From CAZGSN01 sp964371655 (GTDB taxonomy: Bacteria > Desulfobacterota > Binatia > HRBIN30), in NCBI GenBank assembly GCA_964371655.1, contig CAYJOD010000067.1, positions 1-36,448 of the forward strand: a stretch of DNA of 36,448 nt, given 5' to 3'. Below, piece after piece: positions 8,297 through 16,336 of the stretch (within the stretch, counting starts at the first letter, position 1; each line of letters opens with the position of its first letter). A model generated the notes under the pieces. The model worked only from the letters and a program-made list of their open reading frames with translations, did no database searches and was not told where the DNA came from. Position numbers and translations under genes: made by a program.

Positions 8297-8407
8297 TTTC
8301 CGTACTGCTCCAGACTTTCCCGCCAAGGGAGCAACAGGTGGGGTGCATGGCATGCGCCCCCTGGTACCGTCCTAATCCCCCCAACAGTGTCCTGGGATGT
8401 TGGAGTT

Positions 8408-8421
8408 CCGGCTTTAGCCGG
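8408..8421. repeat. Short REP-like palindrome
   Basis: CCGGCT and AGCCGG flank a two-base TT loop. It is a single copy in this window with no visible paired partner. Confidence 0.7.
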
Positions 8422-8446
8422 GGCCTGGTGTTCGTTGAGCTCCTCG

Positions 8447-8543
8447 GGAGGAGGATTGGCTCGGATCTGGACTATCGCGCCTGTCGTTGATTCGGGGTTG
8501 CATCGTGCGGTCTATTTTCCAGATCCGACCCCGATCCTCCTCC
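8447..8543. repeat. Long imperfect inverted repeat
   Basis: Arm 8447-8470 (24 bases) and arm 8519-8543 (25 bases) are near-complementary: GGAGGAGGAT and TCGGATCTGG pair fully with the other arm, with a short mismatched centre. The 48-base spacer has no gene. It lies 51 bases beyond the stop of the DUF4143 ATPase gene. The arms could be remnants of a mobile-element end or a hairpin terminator. Confidence 0.75.
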
Positions 8544-8593
8544 ACCCGTAGCCTTCGCCCGCAACACTCTTGCTTCGTTCGAGCCCTCGCGGG

Positions 8594-9910
8594 TCAAGTC
8601 GCCAGTGCCCACTCCCATGCCGGCCGTACGATTACGCCGGGGGGCGCATCGGGTTGAGCGGCGTGTGCCTCGCCACTGGTCAGCGTCAGCACCAGAGCCC
8701 GAGCACGCCGATGTGCTTTCATGGCCTCGGCCAGGGCTCGGAACTCGCGCGTACGCGTCGCCCCGTCGGAGAGCTCGGTGGTCACCTGGATGAGCGTGTG
8801 TCCGGCAGCAGGTTCGACGGCCAGGAAATCGACCTCGAAGCCACCGGGTGTGAGCACATAGCTGACCTCGCAGCCACGGCGCTCCAACTCGATCAGCACC
8901 GCAGTCTCGAGGACGTGGCCAACATTCGCCTTGCCGCTGCGATCAAACGCCGCGATGATTGCAGGATCGACCGGATACACCTTGCGCGGGTTCGACTGAC
9001 GCTGCCGCTCCGAACTAGTGGCCAACGGCACCACGCGAACGAGAAAGGCGTCGGCCAAGTGGCCGAGCATCTGGTGAATTGTGTCCTTGGCAACCGACAC
9101 CCCTTGGCTGCGCAGATCGTTGTAGAAGCGGTGCACGCTGAAGTGTCCGCCGGCAGCACCGAGCAGCTGCCGGACGAGTTGCCGCAGGGCCACGACATTG
9201 GTGATTCCGTGGCGCTCGACGACGTCGCGGAAGACCGCCGAATCGACGTAGCCCTGCAGCAGGCCGAGACGATCGCGGTCGGACAGCCCCTGCGCCTCGG
9301 GAAAACCCCCAGTCTGCAAGTAGTCTAGAAACGCGCGTTCCAGGCTGGAGCGCTGCCGTTTCGGCGTGAAGGCCGGGTCGGCCGGTGGCGTGATGCCATG
9401 ATGGCGGAGGAACTCGCGAAAGCCGAATGGGAATAGGATGGTTTCGGTGCCTCGCCCGCGGAGCGCCGTGGCTACTTCGCGGCTGAGGAGGCGCGCCGAG
9501 GACCCGCTCACCAACACGTCGACCTTCTCGGAATCCAGAATGCGCCGGACGAACGTCTCCCAGCCGGGCACCACCTGTATTTCGTCAAATAGGAACGTGA
9601 CTTTCTTACGGTCGCGGAATTGCGGGAAGCGGACGAAGTATTCTTCGAGCACCCAAGCCAGCTGGGTGACCGCGATGCCACCCAGGCGCTCATCTTCGAA
9701 ATTGAAATACACCAAGCTCTCGCGCGGGGCGCCAGCCGCCAGACGATCTTGCAGGCACTGGTATAGAAACCAGGTCTTGCCGGCGCGGCGCATGCCGATG
9801 ATCGCGTGTGCCTTGCCCACGATCGCCGGCAGGCGCGCTTCGCGACGGGTCAGCCGAGGTGGCTCGAAGGCCAGCGCGTCGGCGAGCTTCTGTCGTATGA
9901 TCTCGCGCAT
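8594..9910 (-). CDS. AAA_14/DUF4143 family ATPase
   Basis: A 438-residue protein with an N-terminal P-loop ATPase domain (Walker A GMRRAGKT, residues 39-46; Walker B VTFLFDEIQ, 104-112; VSGSSARLLS sensor region, 134-143) and a C-terminal DUF4143 domain with VGHVLETAVLIELERRG and a nuclease-like FEVDFLAV plus IQV pattern. These ATPases are widespread, patchy and of unknown function; toxin-antitoxin or defence roles have been proposed. The gene lies between lpxI and the GnnA-like gene, which are adjacent in Geobacter-type clusters, so it looks inserted. Its start is preceded by an AT-rich stretch with a perfect palindrome (9942-9966), suggesting its own promoter and perhaps an operator. Confidence 0.9.
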   Translation of the reverse strand: MREIIRQKLADALAFEPPRLTRREARLPAIVGKAHAIIGMRRAGKTWFLYQCLQDRLAAGAPRESLVYFNFEDERLGGIAVTQLAWVLEEYFVRFPQFRDRKKVTFLFDEIQVVPGWETFVRRILDSEKVDVLVSGSSARLLSREVATALRGRGTETILFPFGFREFLRHHGITPPADPAFTPKRQRSSLERAFLDYLQTGGFPEAQGLSDRDRLGLLQGYVDSAVFRDVVERHGITNVVALRQLVRQLLGAAGGHFSVHRFYNDLRSQGVSVAKDTIHQMLGHLADAFLVRVVPLATSSERQRQSNPRKVYPVDPAIIAAFDRSGKANVGHVLETAVLIELERRGCEVSYVLTPGGFEVDFLAVEPAAGHTLIQVTTELSDGATRTREFRALAEAMKAHRRARALVLTLTSGEAHAAQPDAPPGVIVRPAWEWALAT

Positions 9911-9941
9911 CTGTCCGTTAGCGACGGACGCAATATCATAA

Positions 9942-9966
9942 ATGTATCCTTTTTCAAAGGATACAT
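9942..9966. promoter_or_regulatory. Perfect palindrome upstream of the DUF4143 ATPase gene
   Basis: ATGTATCCTTT (9942-9952) and AAAGGATACAT (9956-9966) are perfectly complementary around a TTC centre. The site lies 31 bases before the ATG in an AT-rich pocket of an otherwise GC-rich window. It could be an operator; a terminator for lpxI is possible but the stem is AT-rich and no T tract follows on that strand. Confidence 0.6.
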
Positions 9967-10012
9967 CTGTGGAGTCGCCTTGTGTCCGAGCTCCCCCCGC
10001 TGCGACTTACGA

Positions 10013-10816
10013 CTACGATTCGACCGCCACACCCACGACCACGAGACCGGTTGCCTCGGCGCGCACGAGCAATTCTTCCTTGTCGATCAACAACGTCTTA
10101 CCGGCTTCCAGCGCTAGCACCGCCACCTTTGCGGCGGCGCATGTGTCCACCGTCTGTGGCCCGACCGCCGGTACATCGAAGCGCATATCCTGCCCGGGCT
10201 TGCTCACCTTCACCACCACGGCCCCGGAGCGGCCGGCGCGTTGGATGGCGGCGTCGGTTCCTTCAATCGCTTCGACGGCGAGCACGATGCGCGACTTGAC
10301 CACCACCGACTGCCCGACATCCCATTGGCCGACGCCTTTGGCCACCTCCATGCCGTAGCGAATGTCCTTCCACTGCTCGTCGTCGGGAATTCGGCTCGTC
10401 AGGTTACCGGCCGGAGTGAGCAGGCTGCTCAGGAACAGCGTCGACTCGACGATGCTGACGCCTTCGCTCTCCAGCTCCGCGGCCAGTCCGCGCAACAGGG
10501 TGTCATCGCCCAAGGTCCCCAAGCGCGACAGGAACTGCAGGCCGCGCTCGTCGGGGGCAAAATGTTCGAGCAGGGCTTGTTTGCGAATGCCGCCAGCCAT
10601 GACGGCGCGATCGATGCCGGCGTCCTTGAACGTAGCGATCATCTTCCCGAGCTCGCCCACCTTGATCCAGGTGATCGCCGCCACCTCGGCAGCAAGCTCC
10701 GGGAGCGTCTCACCCTCATGAGCTACGGCAACCACCTCCACACCCTCGGCGCGCGCCGTGTGCGCAAACAGGATGGGGAAATTACCGTTCCCAGCGATCA
10801 GGCCGACTCGTCGCAT
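10013..10816 (-). CDS. lpxI: UDP-2,3-diacylglucosamine diphosphatase LpxI
   Basis: LpxI (DUF1009) hydrolyses UDP-2,3-diacylglucosamine to lipid X and UMP. It replaces LpxH in alpha- and deltaproteobacterial-type lineages. The 267-residue protein starts MRRVGLIAGNGNFPILFA, the family N-terminus, and has MAGGIRKQALLEHF (about 73-86), the GDDTLLRGLA segment and the C-terminal DMRFDVPAVGPQTV region that supplies conserved acidic residues. The internal ATG at 10816 is chosen over an upstream in-frame start because it matches the family. Its neighbours lpxA upstream and, beyond the inserted ATPase, the GnnA-like gene and lpxB are its pathway partners. Confidence 0.94.
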   Translation of the reverse strand: MRRVGLIAGNGNFPILFAHTARAEGVEVVAVAHEGETLPELAAEVAAITWIKVGELGKMIATFKDAGIDRAVMAGGIRKQALLEHFAPDERGLQFLSRLGTLGDDTLLRGLAAELESEGVSIVESTLFLSSLLTPAGNLTSRIPDDEQWKDIRYGMEVAKGVGQWDVGQSVVVKSRIVLAVEAIEGTDAAIQRAGRSGAVVVKVSKPGQDMRFDVPAVGPQTVDTCAAAKVAVLALEAGKTLLIDKEELLVRAEATGLVVVGVAVES

Positions 10817-10863
10817 GCTCGATGCCTCATCAAAGGACAAACTGCTCGCAATCCACGTAGGGT

Positions 10864-10957
10864 CAAAGGGATTCAGGGACAAAGGGGCAGAGGGAAGAAA
10901 GGATGCTGAGCAAGCGTCTTCCCTTTGTCCCTACCCCCTCTATCCCTCGGTCCCTTC
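10864..10957. repeat. Inverted pair of octamer arrays
   Basis: Five 8-base words ending in GGGA/GGGG (10864-10903), such as CAAAGGGA and TTCAGGGA, face five complementary 8-base words (10918-10957), such as TGTCCCTA. GGGACAAAGGG (10876-10886) pairs perfectly with CCCTTTGTCCC (10921-10931). Confidence 0.85.
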
Positions 10958-11086
10958 AACTTGTGCAATTCCCGAGACGTTACTCGCCGTCGTCGCCCAT
11001 CGCTCGCCGCGCCGGTGTTTGCAAGCACTCCCTCTGCCGCGTCGGAAGTGGCGCGGGCGAGGAGAGCTGGCATTCCTTATCCTCAT

Positions 11087-11113
11087 CTCTGCGGTCTCAG
11101 CGTCCTCTACGGT
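11087..11113. repeat. Nonamer array (CTCTGCGGT type)
   Basis: Three successive 9-base words, CTCTGCGGT, CTCAGCGTC and CTCTACGGT, lie just downstream of the lpxA stop. Only one arm is seen. Confidence 0.65.
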
Positions 11114-11132
11114 TGAATCTCGATCTCCCGGG

Positions 11133-11948
11133 CTATTCCCCATCCTCCTTCGCCGTCCGCCACGCCGGGCGGCATAGCCCGCGCTCGGAGGCTTCAAGGA
11201 AAGCAACCAAGCGCGCCACCTCTGGCGATTCCCCGATCTCGGTGCGGACCCGCGGAACCGCCGCCGCTAGCTTGAGGCCGGAGCGGAACACGAGACGATA
11301 GGCTTCCTTGATCGCGTGCACGGTATCGCGGCTGAAGCCGCGGCGTTTCAAACCGATGAGGTTGAGGCCGTGCAACACGGCACGGTCGCCGGTCGCGTTG
11401 CAGTACGGAGCCACGTCTTGGGAGACCATCGAGCCGGCACCGATGAGCGCCGACTCGCCGACACGCACGAATTGATGCACGCCGGAGAGGGCTCCGGCGA
11501 CGACGTAGTCCTCGACGAGCACGTGCCCGGCGAGCTGCACGCCGTTGGCAATGATGTTGTGATTTCCGATGATGCTGTCGTGCGCCACGTGGCAGTAGTT
11601 CATGAGCAGGTTGTCGTTGCCGACGCGGGTCAGCATGCCGCCGCCCTGGGTGCCGAGATGGAGGGTGACGAACTCACGGATCTGGTTGCGATCGCCGATG
11701 ATCAGCTCGCTGTCTTCGCCGCGATACTTCAAGTCCTGCGGGACGGCTCCGACCGAAGCGTGGTGAAAGACGACGTTGTCACGCCCGATGGTGGTGCGGC
11801 CCTCGATCACCGTATGCGCGCCGACACGCGTGCCGGCGCCGATCTTCACCTTGGCGCCGATCACTGCGTAGGGGCCGATCTCGACCCCCGCGTCGATCTC
11901 CGCGCCCGGCGCCACGATGGCGGTCGGGTGGATTTGCGGCGTGCTCAC
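11133..11948 (-). CDS. lpxA: Acyl-ACP--UDP-N-acetylglucosamine O-acyltransferase
   Basis: LpxA catalyses the first step of lipid A synthesis, transferring a hydroxyacyl chain from ACP to the 3 position of UDP-GlcNAc, or to the 3-amine if a GnnA/GnnB product is used. The 271-residue protein has the left-handed beta-helix hexapeptide pattern (IHPTAIVAPGAEID onward) and the catalytic histidine in CHVAHD (H123). The C-terminal helical domain starts near GLKRRGFSRDTVHAIKEAYR. The GTG start at 11948 overlaps the fabZ stop as GTGA. The C-terminal tail is slightly longer than usual and runs up to the repeat-rich gap before lpxI. Confidence 0.95.
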   Translation of the reverse strand: MSTPQIHPTAIVAPGAEIDAGVEIGPYAVIGAKVKIGAGTRVGAHTVIEGRTTIGRDNVVFHHASVGAVPQDLKYRGEDSELIIGDRNQIREFVTLHLGTQGGGMLTRVGNDNLLMNYCHVAHDSIIGNHNIIANGVQLAGHVLVEDYVVAGALSGVHQFVRVGESALIGAGSMVSQDVAPYCNATGDRAVLHGLNLIGLKRRGFSRDTVHAIKEAYRLVFRSGLKLAAAVPRVRTEIGESPEVARLVAFLEASERGLCRPAWRTAKEDGE

Positions 11949-12409
11949 AGCTGGATCCTGGGCGTCTCGGTCAGCAGCAGCTCGGCCTCGGCAACGACGT
12001 TGCCGTCCACGGTCGCAAGGCCCTTCATTCTCCACAGCGGCCGCCGCAGCCGCAGCAAGGTCACATCGAGCCGCAGCTGATCGCCGGGCAACACCGGACG
12101 GCGAAAGCGTGCCGCATCGATACCGGTCAAGACGACGACGCGGCCGGGCGCGACACCTTCGCTCGAGCGATGCGCCAGCAGGGCACCCGCTTGCGCCAGG
12201 GCTTCACAGATCAAGACGCCCGGCATCAGTGGTTGCTCCGGGAAGTGGCCGCGAAAGAACGGCTCGTTCACCGACACGTTCTTCAGCGCCAGAATGCGCT
12301 TACCGTCTTCGAACTCCAGAACGCGATCGACGAACTGGAATGGGTAGCGATGCGGCAGCAGCGCCGCGATTTCGTGAAAGCCGAATCCGCTGGGTTTCTT
12401 GTCGCCCAT
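11945..12409 (-). CDS. fabZ: 3-hydroxyacyl-[acyl-carrier-protein] dehydratase FabZ
   Basis: FabZ dehydrates 3-hydroxyacyl-ACP in fatty acid elongation, competing with LpxA for hydroxyacyl-ACP. The 154-residue hot-dog-fold protein shows LLPHRYPFQFVDRV (about 18-30) and the catalytic pair in FFRGHFPEQPLMPGVLICEALAQ (H55 and E69). Length is typical. The ATG at 12409 has an AGGTGA ribosome site. It overlaps lpxA by 4 nt. In comparable clusters lpxD sits directly upstream; here the next gene is skp, 244 bases away, across a repeat-filled gap. Confidence 0.96.
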   Translation of the reverse strand: MGDKKPSGFGFHEIAALLPHRYPFQFVDRVLEFEDGKRILALKNVSVNEPFFRGHFPEQPLMPGVLICEALAQAGALLAHRSSEGVAPGRVVVLTGIDAARFRRPVLPGDQLRLDVTLLRLRRPLWRMKGLATVDGNVVAEAELLLTETPRIQL

Positions 12410-12491
12410 GGCGTCACCTGACCCTAACTACCCTCAGGCACTCTCCCTCTGAGACTGTCGATTTTCTCCGCGACCGGCCGTCGCTCGGAGA

Positions 12492-12591
12492 ATGGAAAAC
12501 AGGAAACCGGAAACCGAAAATGGAAAACCGGCCTTTCTGCATAAGCATTGTCCAGTTTTCGGTCCCCGGTTTCCCGTTTCCTGTTTTCCAT
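12492..12591. repeat. Inverted pair of heptamer arrays (GGAAACC word, second locus)
   Basis: Heptamers GGAAAAC, AGGAAAC, CGGAAAC and similar run from 12494 to 12531. The 25-base arms 12492-12516 and 12567-12591 match with one mismatch. The word is the same as at 8201-8296, about 4.3 kb away. Confidence 0.93.
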
Positions 12592-12615
12592 TCGGATCTA
12601 TCGACACTCCGCTCT

Positions 12616-12636
12616 GGGAGAGGGTTAGGGTGAGGG
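12616..12636. repeat. G-rich word run (GGGTTAGGGTGAGGG)
   Basis: A G-rich run with near 6-7 base spacing lies just downstream of the skp stop. A complementary-type word (CCCTCACCCC) occurs at 8161. Confidence 0.5.
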
Positions 12637-12653
12637 CAGCTGCTGTTCCTACC

Positions 12654-13172
12654 TCACTTCTTCTTCGACGGATGCTTGGCGTTGTATTGATCGAGCACGG
12701 TTTCGGTGATGTCCGCGCCCTTCGCACCGTAGAGGAAGCCTCCGCCCGACGCCTCGAGGATGAGGGTGTAGCCCTCGAGATCGCCGTAGTTGCGAATGAT
12801 CTCCTGCAGATCCTTGAGAATGTCGGCGGTCAACTCCTGGTCCTTGCGCTGCAAATCGGCCTGCGAGTCCTTGTAGTTGCGCTCGAAGTCGCGCGCCTTC
12901 TTGCGATAGTCTTCCTCGAGATTGGCACGCTCGCTCTCTTTCATGACGGCGCCCTTCTTCTCGAGCTGATCCTTCATGTTCTCGAGATCGTCTTTCTGGC
13001 GCTTCAGCGACGCTTGCAACTTGTCGACCTCGCCCTTGAACTGGTCCTTGGCCTTCTTGCCAGCATCCGACTCATTCAACGCGCGCTGCAGATCGACATA
13101 TCCGATCTTGGTTTCTGCGAATGCGGTGGACGTAACCAGCAACGCCGCGACCACCAATACTGCTGCCTTCAT
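12654..13172 (-). CDS. skp: OmpH/Skp family periplasmic chaperone
   Basis: Skp holds unfolded outer-membrane proteins in the periplasm for delivery to the Bam complex. The 172-residue protein has a signal peptide (MKAAVLVVAALLVTSTAFA, cleavage after AFA), the conserved KIGYVDLQRALNES start of the mature domain, a long charged coiled coil (about 45-125) and the C-terminal LTADILKDLQEIIRNYG segment. The ATG at 13172 is chosen for its signal peptide and an AGGAGG site about 10 bases upstream. It lies directly downstream of bamA, separated by a 70-base array of ten heptamers. Confidence 0.94.
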   Translation of the reverse strand: MKAAVLVVAALLVTSTAFAETKIGYVDLQRALNESDAGKKAKDQFKGEVDKLQASLKRQKDDLENMKDQLEKKGAVMKESERANLEEDYRKKARDFERNYKDSQADLQRKDQELTADILKDLQEIIRNYGDLEGYTLILEASGGGFLYGAKGADITETVLDQYNAKHPSKKK

Positions 13173-13219
13173 GGAAACGATGCCTCCTACTTTAAGAACC
13201 TGCGCCTGCACCTTTACCG

Positions 13220-13289
13220 AATCTCAAATCTCAAATCTCAGATCCAGAATCTGAGATCCAGGATCTCAAATCTCAGATCTCAAATCCTC
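13220..13289. repeat. Ten-unit heptamer array (AATCTCA word)
   Basis: Ten consecutive 7-mers fit the pattern (A/G)ATC(T/C)(C/G)(A/G), with the last unit AATCCTC. They end exactly at the base before the bamA stop codon. GATCCAG and AATCTGA units give local self-complementarity. The same words occur in the CoA-transferase linker at 21608-21635. Confidence 0.95.
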
Positions 13290-15830
13290 CTACGGCGGTC
13301 CGCCAAACGAGAACATGAACGCCTGCTTGTCGTCACCGACGCGCGGGTTGAGCGGGAAGCCGACTTCGAGACGTAGCGGACCGATGGGGGAAAGCCAACG
13401 GATGCCGGCGCCACTGGCCATGCGCATCTTGTTGAGATCGATGCCCTCGGCCGCGGTAAAGGCGTTGCCGGCGTCGAAGAACACGACCCCCTTGAGACCG
13501 AGGGCTTCGACGATCGGAAAGATCAGCTCGTTATTGAAGATGAGCTGCTGGCTACCGCCGATCGGGTCACGCGAGTTGCCTTGTGCGGGCTGCTCGCCGA
13601 AGACGATGTTCTGCGGTCCCAACGACAAGATCCGAAAGCCGCGTACCGAGTTGATGCCGCCGGGGAAGTAGCGCTCGAACAGCGGCAACTCACGAGAGCT
13701 GCCGTAGCCGAGGCCGTAGCCAAACGTGCCGCCGGTGGAGGCGACGAACGTGCCCCAGGTGGGGCTCTTATAGAATGGATAATACCAACGCCCGCGCGCC
13801 TCGAGCTTGACGAATTTGCTTTCGCCGCCGACGCCGGCGATCTCGAAGCCGACATCTTGGAGCGAACCCGCGGTCGGATCGAAGGGGTGATTGCGGGTAT
13901 CGCGCAGAAAACGCGGGGTGATGCTGCTGGTCAGACTGGTCCCTTGTTCGGCGCGGATCTGGGTCGAGGCCGCCAAACTGACGTCGCGGATCTCCGCCTC
14001 CTCGATGCGGTATTCGAGGCCGATACGGCTATCGACGAGAGAGAATCCCAAGAGCTTCTTCCAGCCGAAGCCGGTCAGCGGATAGAACGTACGTATCGAG
14101 GCACCGGTGCCGCCACGCGTGAACTCGTTGAAGATCAGCCGCCAGTTAAAGATGGAGATACCGGCCGTGACCTGGGTATCGAAGAGATAGGGCTCCGTGA
14201 GGTCGATGCTGAAGTTGCGGCGGATCTGACCGAAATCGGCGTTGAGGACCAAGCGCAGACCACGGCCGAGAAGATTGATTTCCGATAGACGGACATTGAA
14301 AAGAAAGTTCTCTCCCGAGGAGATGCCGGCACCGGCGGAGAAGGCCCCTGTCGAAGCCTCCTTCACGTCGACTAGCAGATCGAGCTTGTCCTCGCCCGCG
14401 GCCTTGCGGGTGGTGATGTTGACGTCCTCGAAATATCCGAGCCGGCGCAATCGTTCCTGGCTGCGGCGCAGCTTGGAGCCGCTGAACTGCTGTTGCTCCT
14501 CGAGCTCGACTTCGCGGCGCAGGACCTTATCGCGCGTCTTGGTGTTGCCGGTGATCTCGATCTTGTCGATCGACACCGCCGGACCCTTGCTGACGCGGTA
14601 GCTGACGTCGACGTCCTTCGCGGTTTGGCTGACGACGGTGTCGGGTGTGACGTTGACGAACGCAAAGCCCTCGTCGCCATAAGCCTCGGTCAGCACCGTG
14701 ATGTCGTCTCGCAGCTTGCTGGTGCGAAACACATCATCCGTTTTCAGGTTGAGCTTCTCGCGCGCCGCGCTCATGTCGGGCAGGAGCTCGCCGGAGACCT
14801 CGACTTTGCCGACTTTGTACTGCTCGCCTTCGTCGATCTTGATGATGACGTGCAGACCGTCTTCGTGGCGCTCGACGACCGGCTCGTCGACTTTCACGTC
14901 AATGTAGCCGTTGTCGTAGTAATAGGCGGTGATGCGTTCGATGTCGGTCTTGAGCACATCGTTATCGAGGTTGCCGGCGCCGGTGACGAACGAGAGGAAC
15001 CACTTCTCCTTGGTCTGCATCACTTTCTGCACACCACCGGGGAGCGGGTTGTACCAAGGGGAGCCGGGAAACGCGCGCACCCCTTCGATGACCAGCCTGG
15101 AGATGCGAACCACTTCGCCCTCGTCGATCTTGTAGGTCAGGGTCACCTCGTCGTCACCCGTTGCTGGCGTCTCGTATTCGATCTTGGCGTCGAGGTAGCC
15201 CTTCTTCTCGTACAGCTTCTTCGCCTCGTCGATGCCTTTGCGGATCTTCTCGGGCTCGATGATGGTGTTGGGCCGTACCTTCAGGGCCGGCTCCAGGTCC
15301 TCGCGGTCGAGCTTCTTGTTGCCTTCGATGTGCAGCTCTTTGATCAACGGGCGCTCGCTGACCGTATACGTGAGCACCCAAACGCCGTCGCGCTCCGACC
15401 AGTCGACCTCCACATCCTCGAAGAAGCCCATGCGGTAGAGGGCGCGCAGGTCGCTGTCCACCGTCTCTTCGTTCATCGCTATGCCAACCTGTGAGCGCAG
15501 GTGAATGCGAATGGCCTCGGCCTCGACGCGGCGGTTTCCGGCAATCACGATGCGGTCGATTTGGTCGGGCTGCCGAGCCTCGACACGCGGGGTCGCGACA
15601 GGCCGCGGTACGGCGGGCGCCACCACGGCGGCGGGTTTGCGGACCGGCCTCTTCGCTGCGGTCTTGGCGCCGGCTCGGCGCTGCGCCAGCTGAACGGCTT
15701 TGCGGGCCTTGGGCGACGGCTTGTGAGCCCGCTGCGTGGTCGCAAGAGCCAGGCTGGGAAGAGCCGCAACCAGCCCGACGCACATCAGCAGCACCCAGCG
15801 GAGTTGGCGTCTGTGGTTGGGGCTACGCAT
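13290..15830 (-). CDS. bamA: Outer membrane protein assembly factor BamA
   Basis: BamA is the central barrel that inserts outer-membrane proteins. The 846-residue protein has a signal peptide ending near LALA (about residue 30), an Ala/Lys/Arg/Pro-rich linker (about 31-89) and five POTRA domains (starts marked by IDRIVIAGNRR, IKELHIEGNKK, ISRLVIEGV, GKVEVSGE, IDKIEITGNTK). The C-terminal Omp85 barrel carries the VRGF motif at residues 729-732. It ends FMFSFGGPP, so the last residue is not the usual aromatic of the beta-signal. The start at 15830 gives a clean signal peptide. Neighbours lolD/lolC-E upstream and skp downstream match the classical order. Confidence 0.96.
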   Translation of the reverse strand: MRSPNHRRQLRWVLLMCVGLVAALPSLALATTQRAHKPSPKARKAVQLAQRRAGAKTAAKRPVRKPAAVVAPAVPRPVATPRVEARQPDQIDRIVIAGNRRVEAEAIRIHLRSQVGIAMNEETVDSDLRALYRMGFFEDVEVDWSERDGVWVLTYTVSERPLIKELHIEGNKKLDREDLEPALKVRPNTIIEPEKIRKGIDEAKKLYEKKGYLDAKIEYETPATGDDEVTLTYKIDEGEVVRISRLVIEGVRAFPGSPWYNPLPGGVQKVMQTKEKWFLSFVTGAGNLDNDVLKTDIERITAYYYDNGYIDVKVDEPVVERHEDGLHVIIKIDEGEQYKVGKVEVSGELLPDMSAAREKLNLKTDDVFRTSKLRDDITVLTEAYGDEGFAFVNVTPDTVVSQTAKDVDVSYRVSKGPAVSIDKIEITGNTKTRDKVLRREVELEEQQQFSGSKLRRSQERLRRLGYFEDVNITTRKAAGEDKLDLLVDVKEASTGAFSAGAGISSGENFLFNVRLSEINLLGRGLRLVLNADFGQIRRNFSIDLTEPYLFDTQVTAGISIFNWRLIFNEFTRGGTGASIRTFYPLTGFGWKKLLGFSLVDSRIGLEYRIEEAEIRDVSLAASTQIRAEQGTSLTSSITPRFLRDTRNHPFDPTAGSLQDVGFEIAGVGGESKFVKLEARGRWYYPFYKSPTWGTFVASTGGTFGYGLGYGSSRELPLFERYFPGGINSVRGFRILSLGPQNIVFGEQPAQGNSRDPIGGSQQLIFNNELIFPIVEALGLKGVVFFDAGNAFTAAEGIDLNKMRMASGAGIRWLSPIGPLRLEVGFPLNPRVGDDKQAFMFSFGGPP

Positions 15831-15860
15831 GCTGACAATTTTCGTGCGCGGCGACGACAC

Positions 15861-16051
15861 CCGTGCGTGGCGGCTCTACACAAGAAGCCGGGCGCGAGAC
15901 GATCTGGGGACACGATAAGTTGTGGAGTGCGGTGGCTTGCCACCGCTTTGCCCGATTCATCACCGTGCGCCGCGGGGTGGCAGAAAAGCGGGAGCAAGCT
16001 CCCGCACTCCAAAGCGCCCAAGACGGCTTCTTGTGCAAAGCCGTGCGTGGC
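15861..16051. repeat. Nested REP/BIME module
   Basis: Direct repeats CCGTGCGTGGC lie at 15861-15871 and 16041-16051. Inside, 20-base arms 15871-15890 and 16024-16043 are complementary at 18 positions. Inside these, two inverted REP units lie at 15924-15949 and 15985-16010. Their 8-bp stems are GCGGTGGC/GCCACCGC and GCGGGAGC/GCTCCCGC. Confidence 0.9.
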
Positions 16052-16336
16052 CTTTGCCCGCGTGCCGCGTCTCGCTGACAAGCGCTTTGGGCGCGACCAC
16101 AGGCCGGCGATGGGTTCGGTGAGCTCTGGTCTGAGGTGGTCTTCAAGAGGTTGTTGGCACTTGGAGATTCGAGGAGCCGCGCTCGCAAGAGCGTGGTGAA
16201 CGGCGGACGCAAACCAAGTTCCTTCCCGATGTGTCGACGCAAGGCGGCGCTGCGCCGCTCCAGAGAGATTGTCCGGCGGCCACGGTTAGCAAAGGTTTTT
16301 CGGGGAGTAAACCCTGAAGGGCCGAGGCTGCCGAGG

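Larger units (their letters stand above)
8007..8593. other. Gene-free repeat region between DUF4143 ATPase and GnnA-like gene
   Basis: No convincing gene is seen in these 587 bases. They hold a CCCTCACCCC word at 8161, an inverted pair of heptamer arrays (8201-8296), a CCGGCTTTAGCCGG palindrome (8408-8421) and a long imperfect inverted repeat (8447-8543). The promoter for the gnnA-like/lpxB/msbA group may lie here, but none is clear. Confidence 0.75.
10817..11132. other. Gene-free repeat region between lpxA and lpxI
   Basis: No gene is supported in these 316 bases. They hold an inverted pair of octamer arrays (10864-10957) and a 9-mer array (11087-11113). No clear promoter motif is seen. Confidence 0.7.

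Noticed and set aside
13220..13289. A CRISPR array
   Set aside because: The units are directly adjacent 7-mers without spacers, and no cas genes are present.
14493..15494. A long plus-strand frame opposite bamA
   Set aside because: It is a shadow frame of a high-GC gene; bamA on the minus strand explains the sequence.
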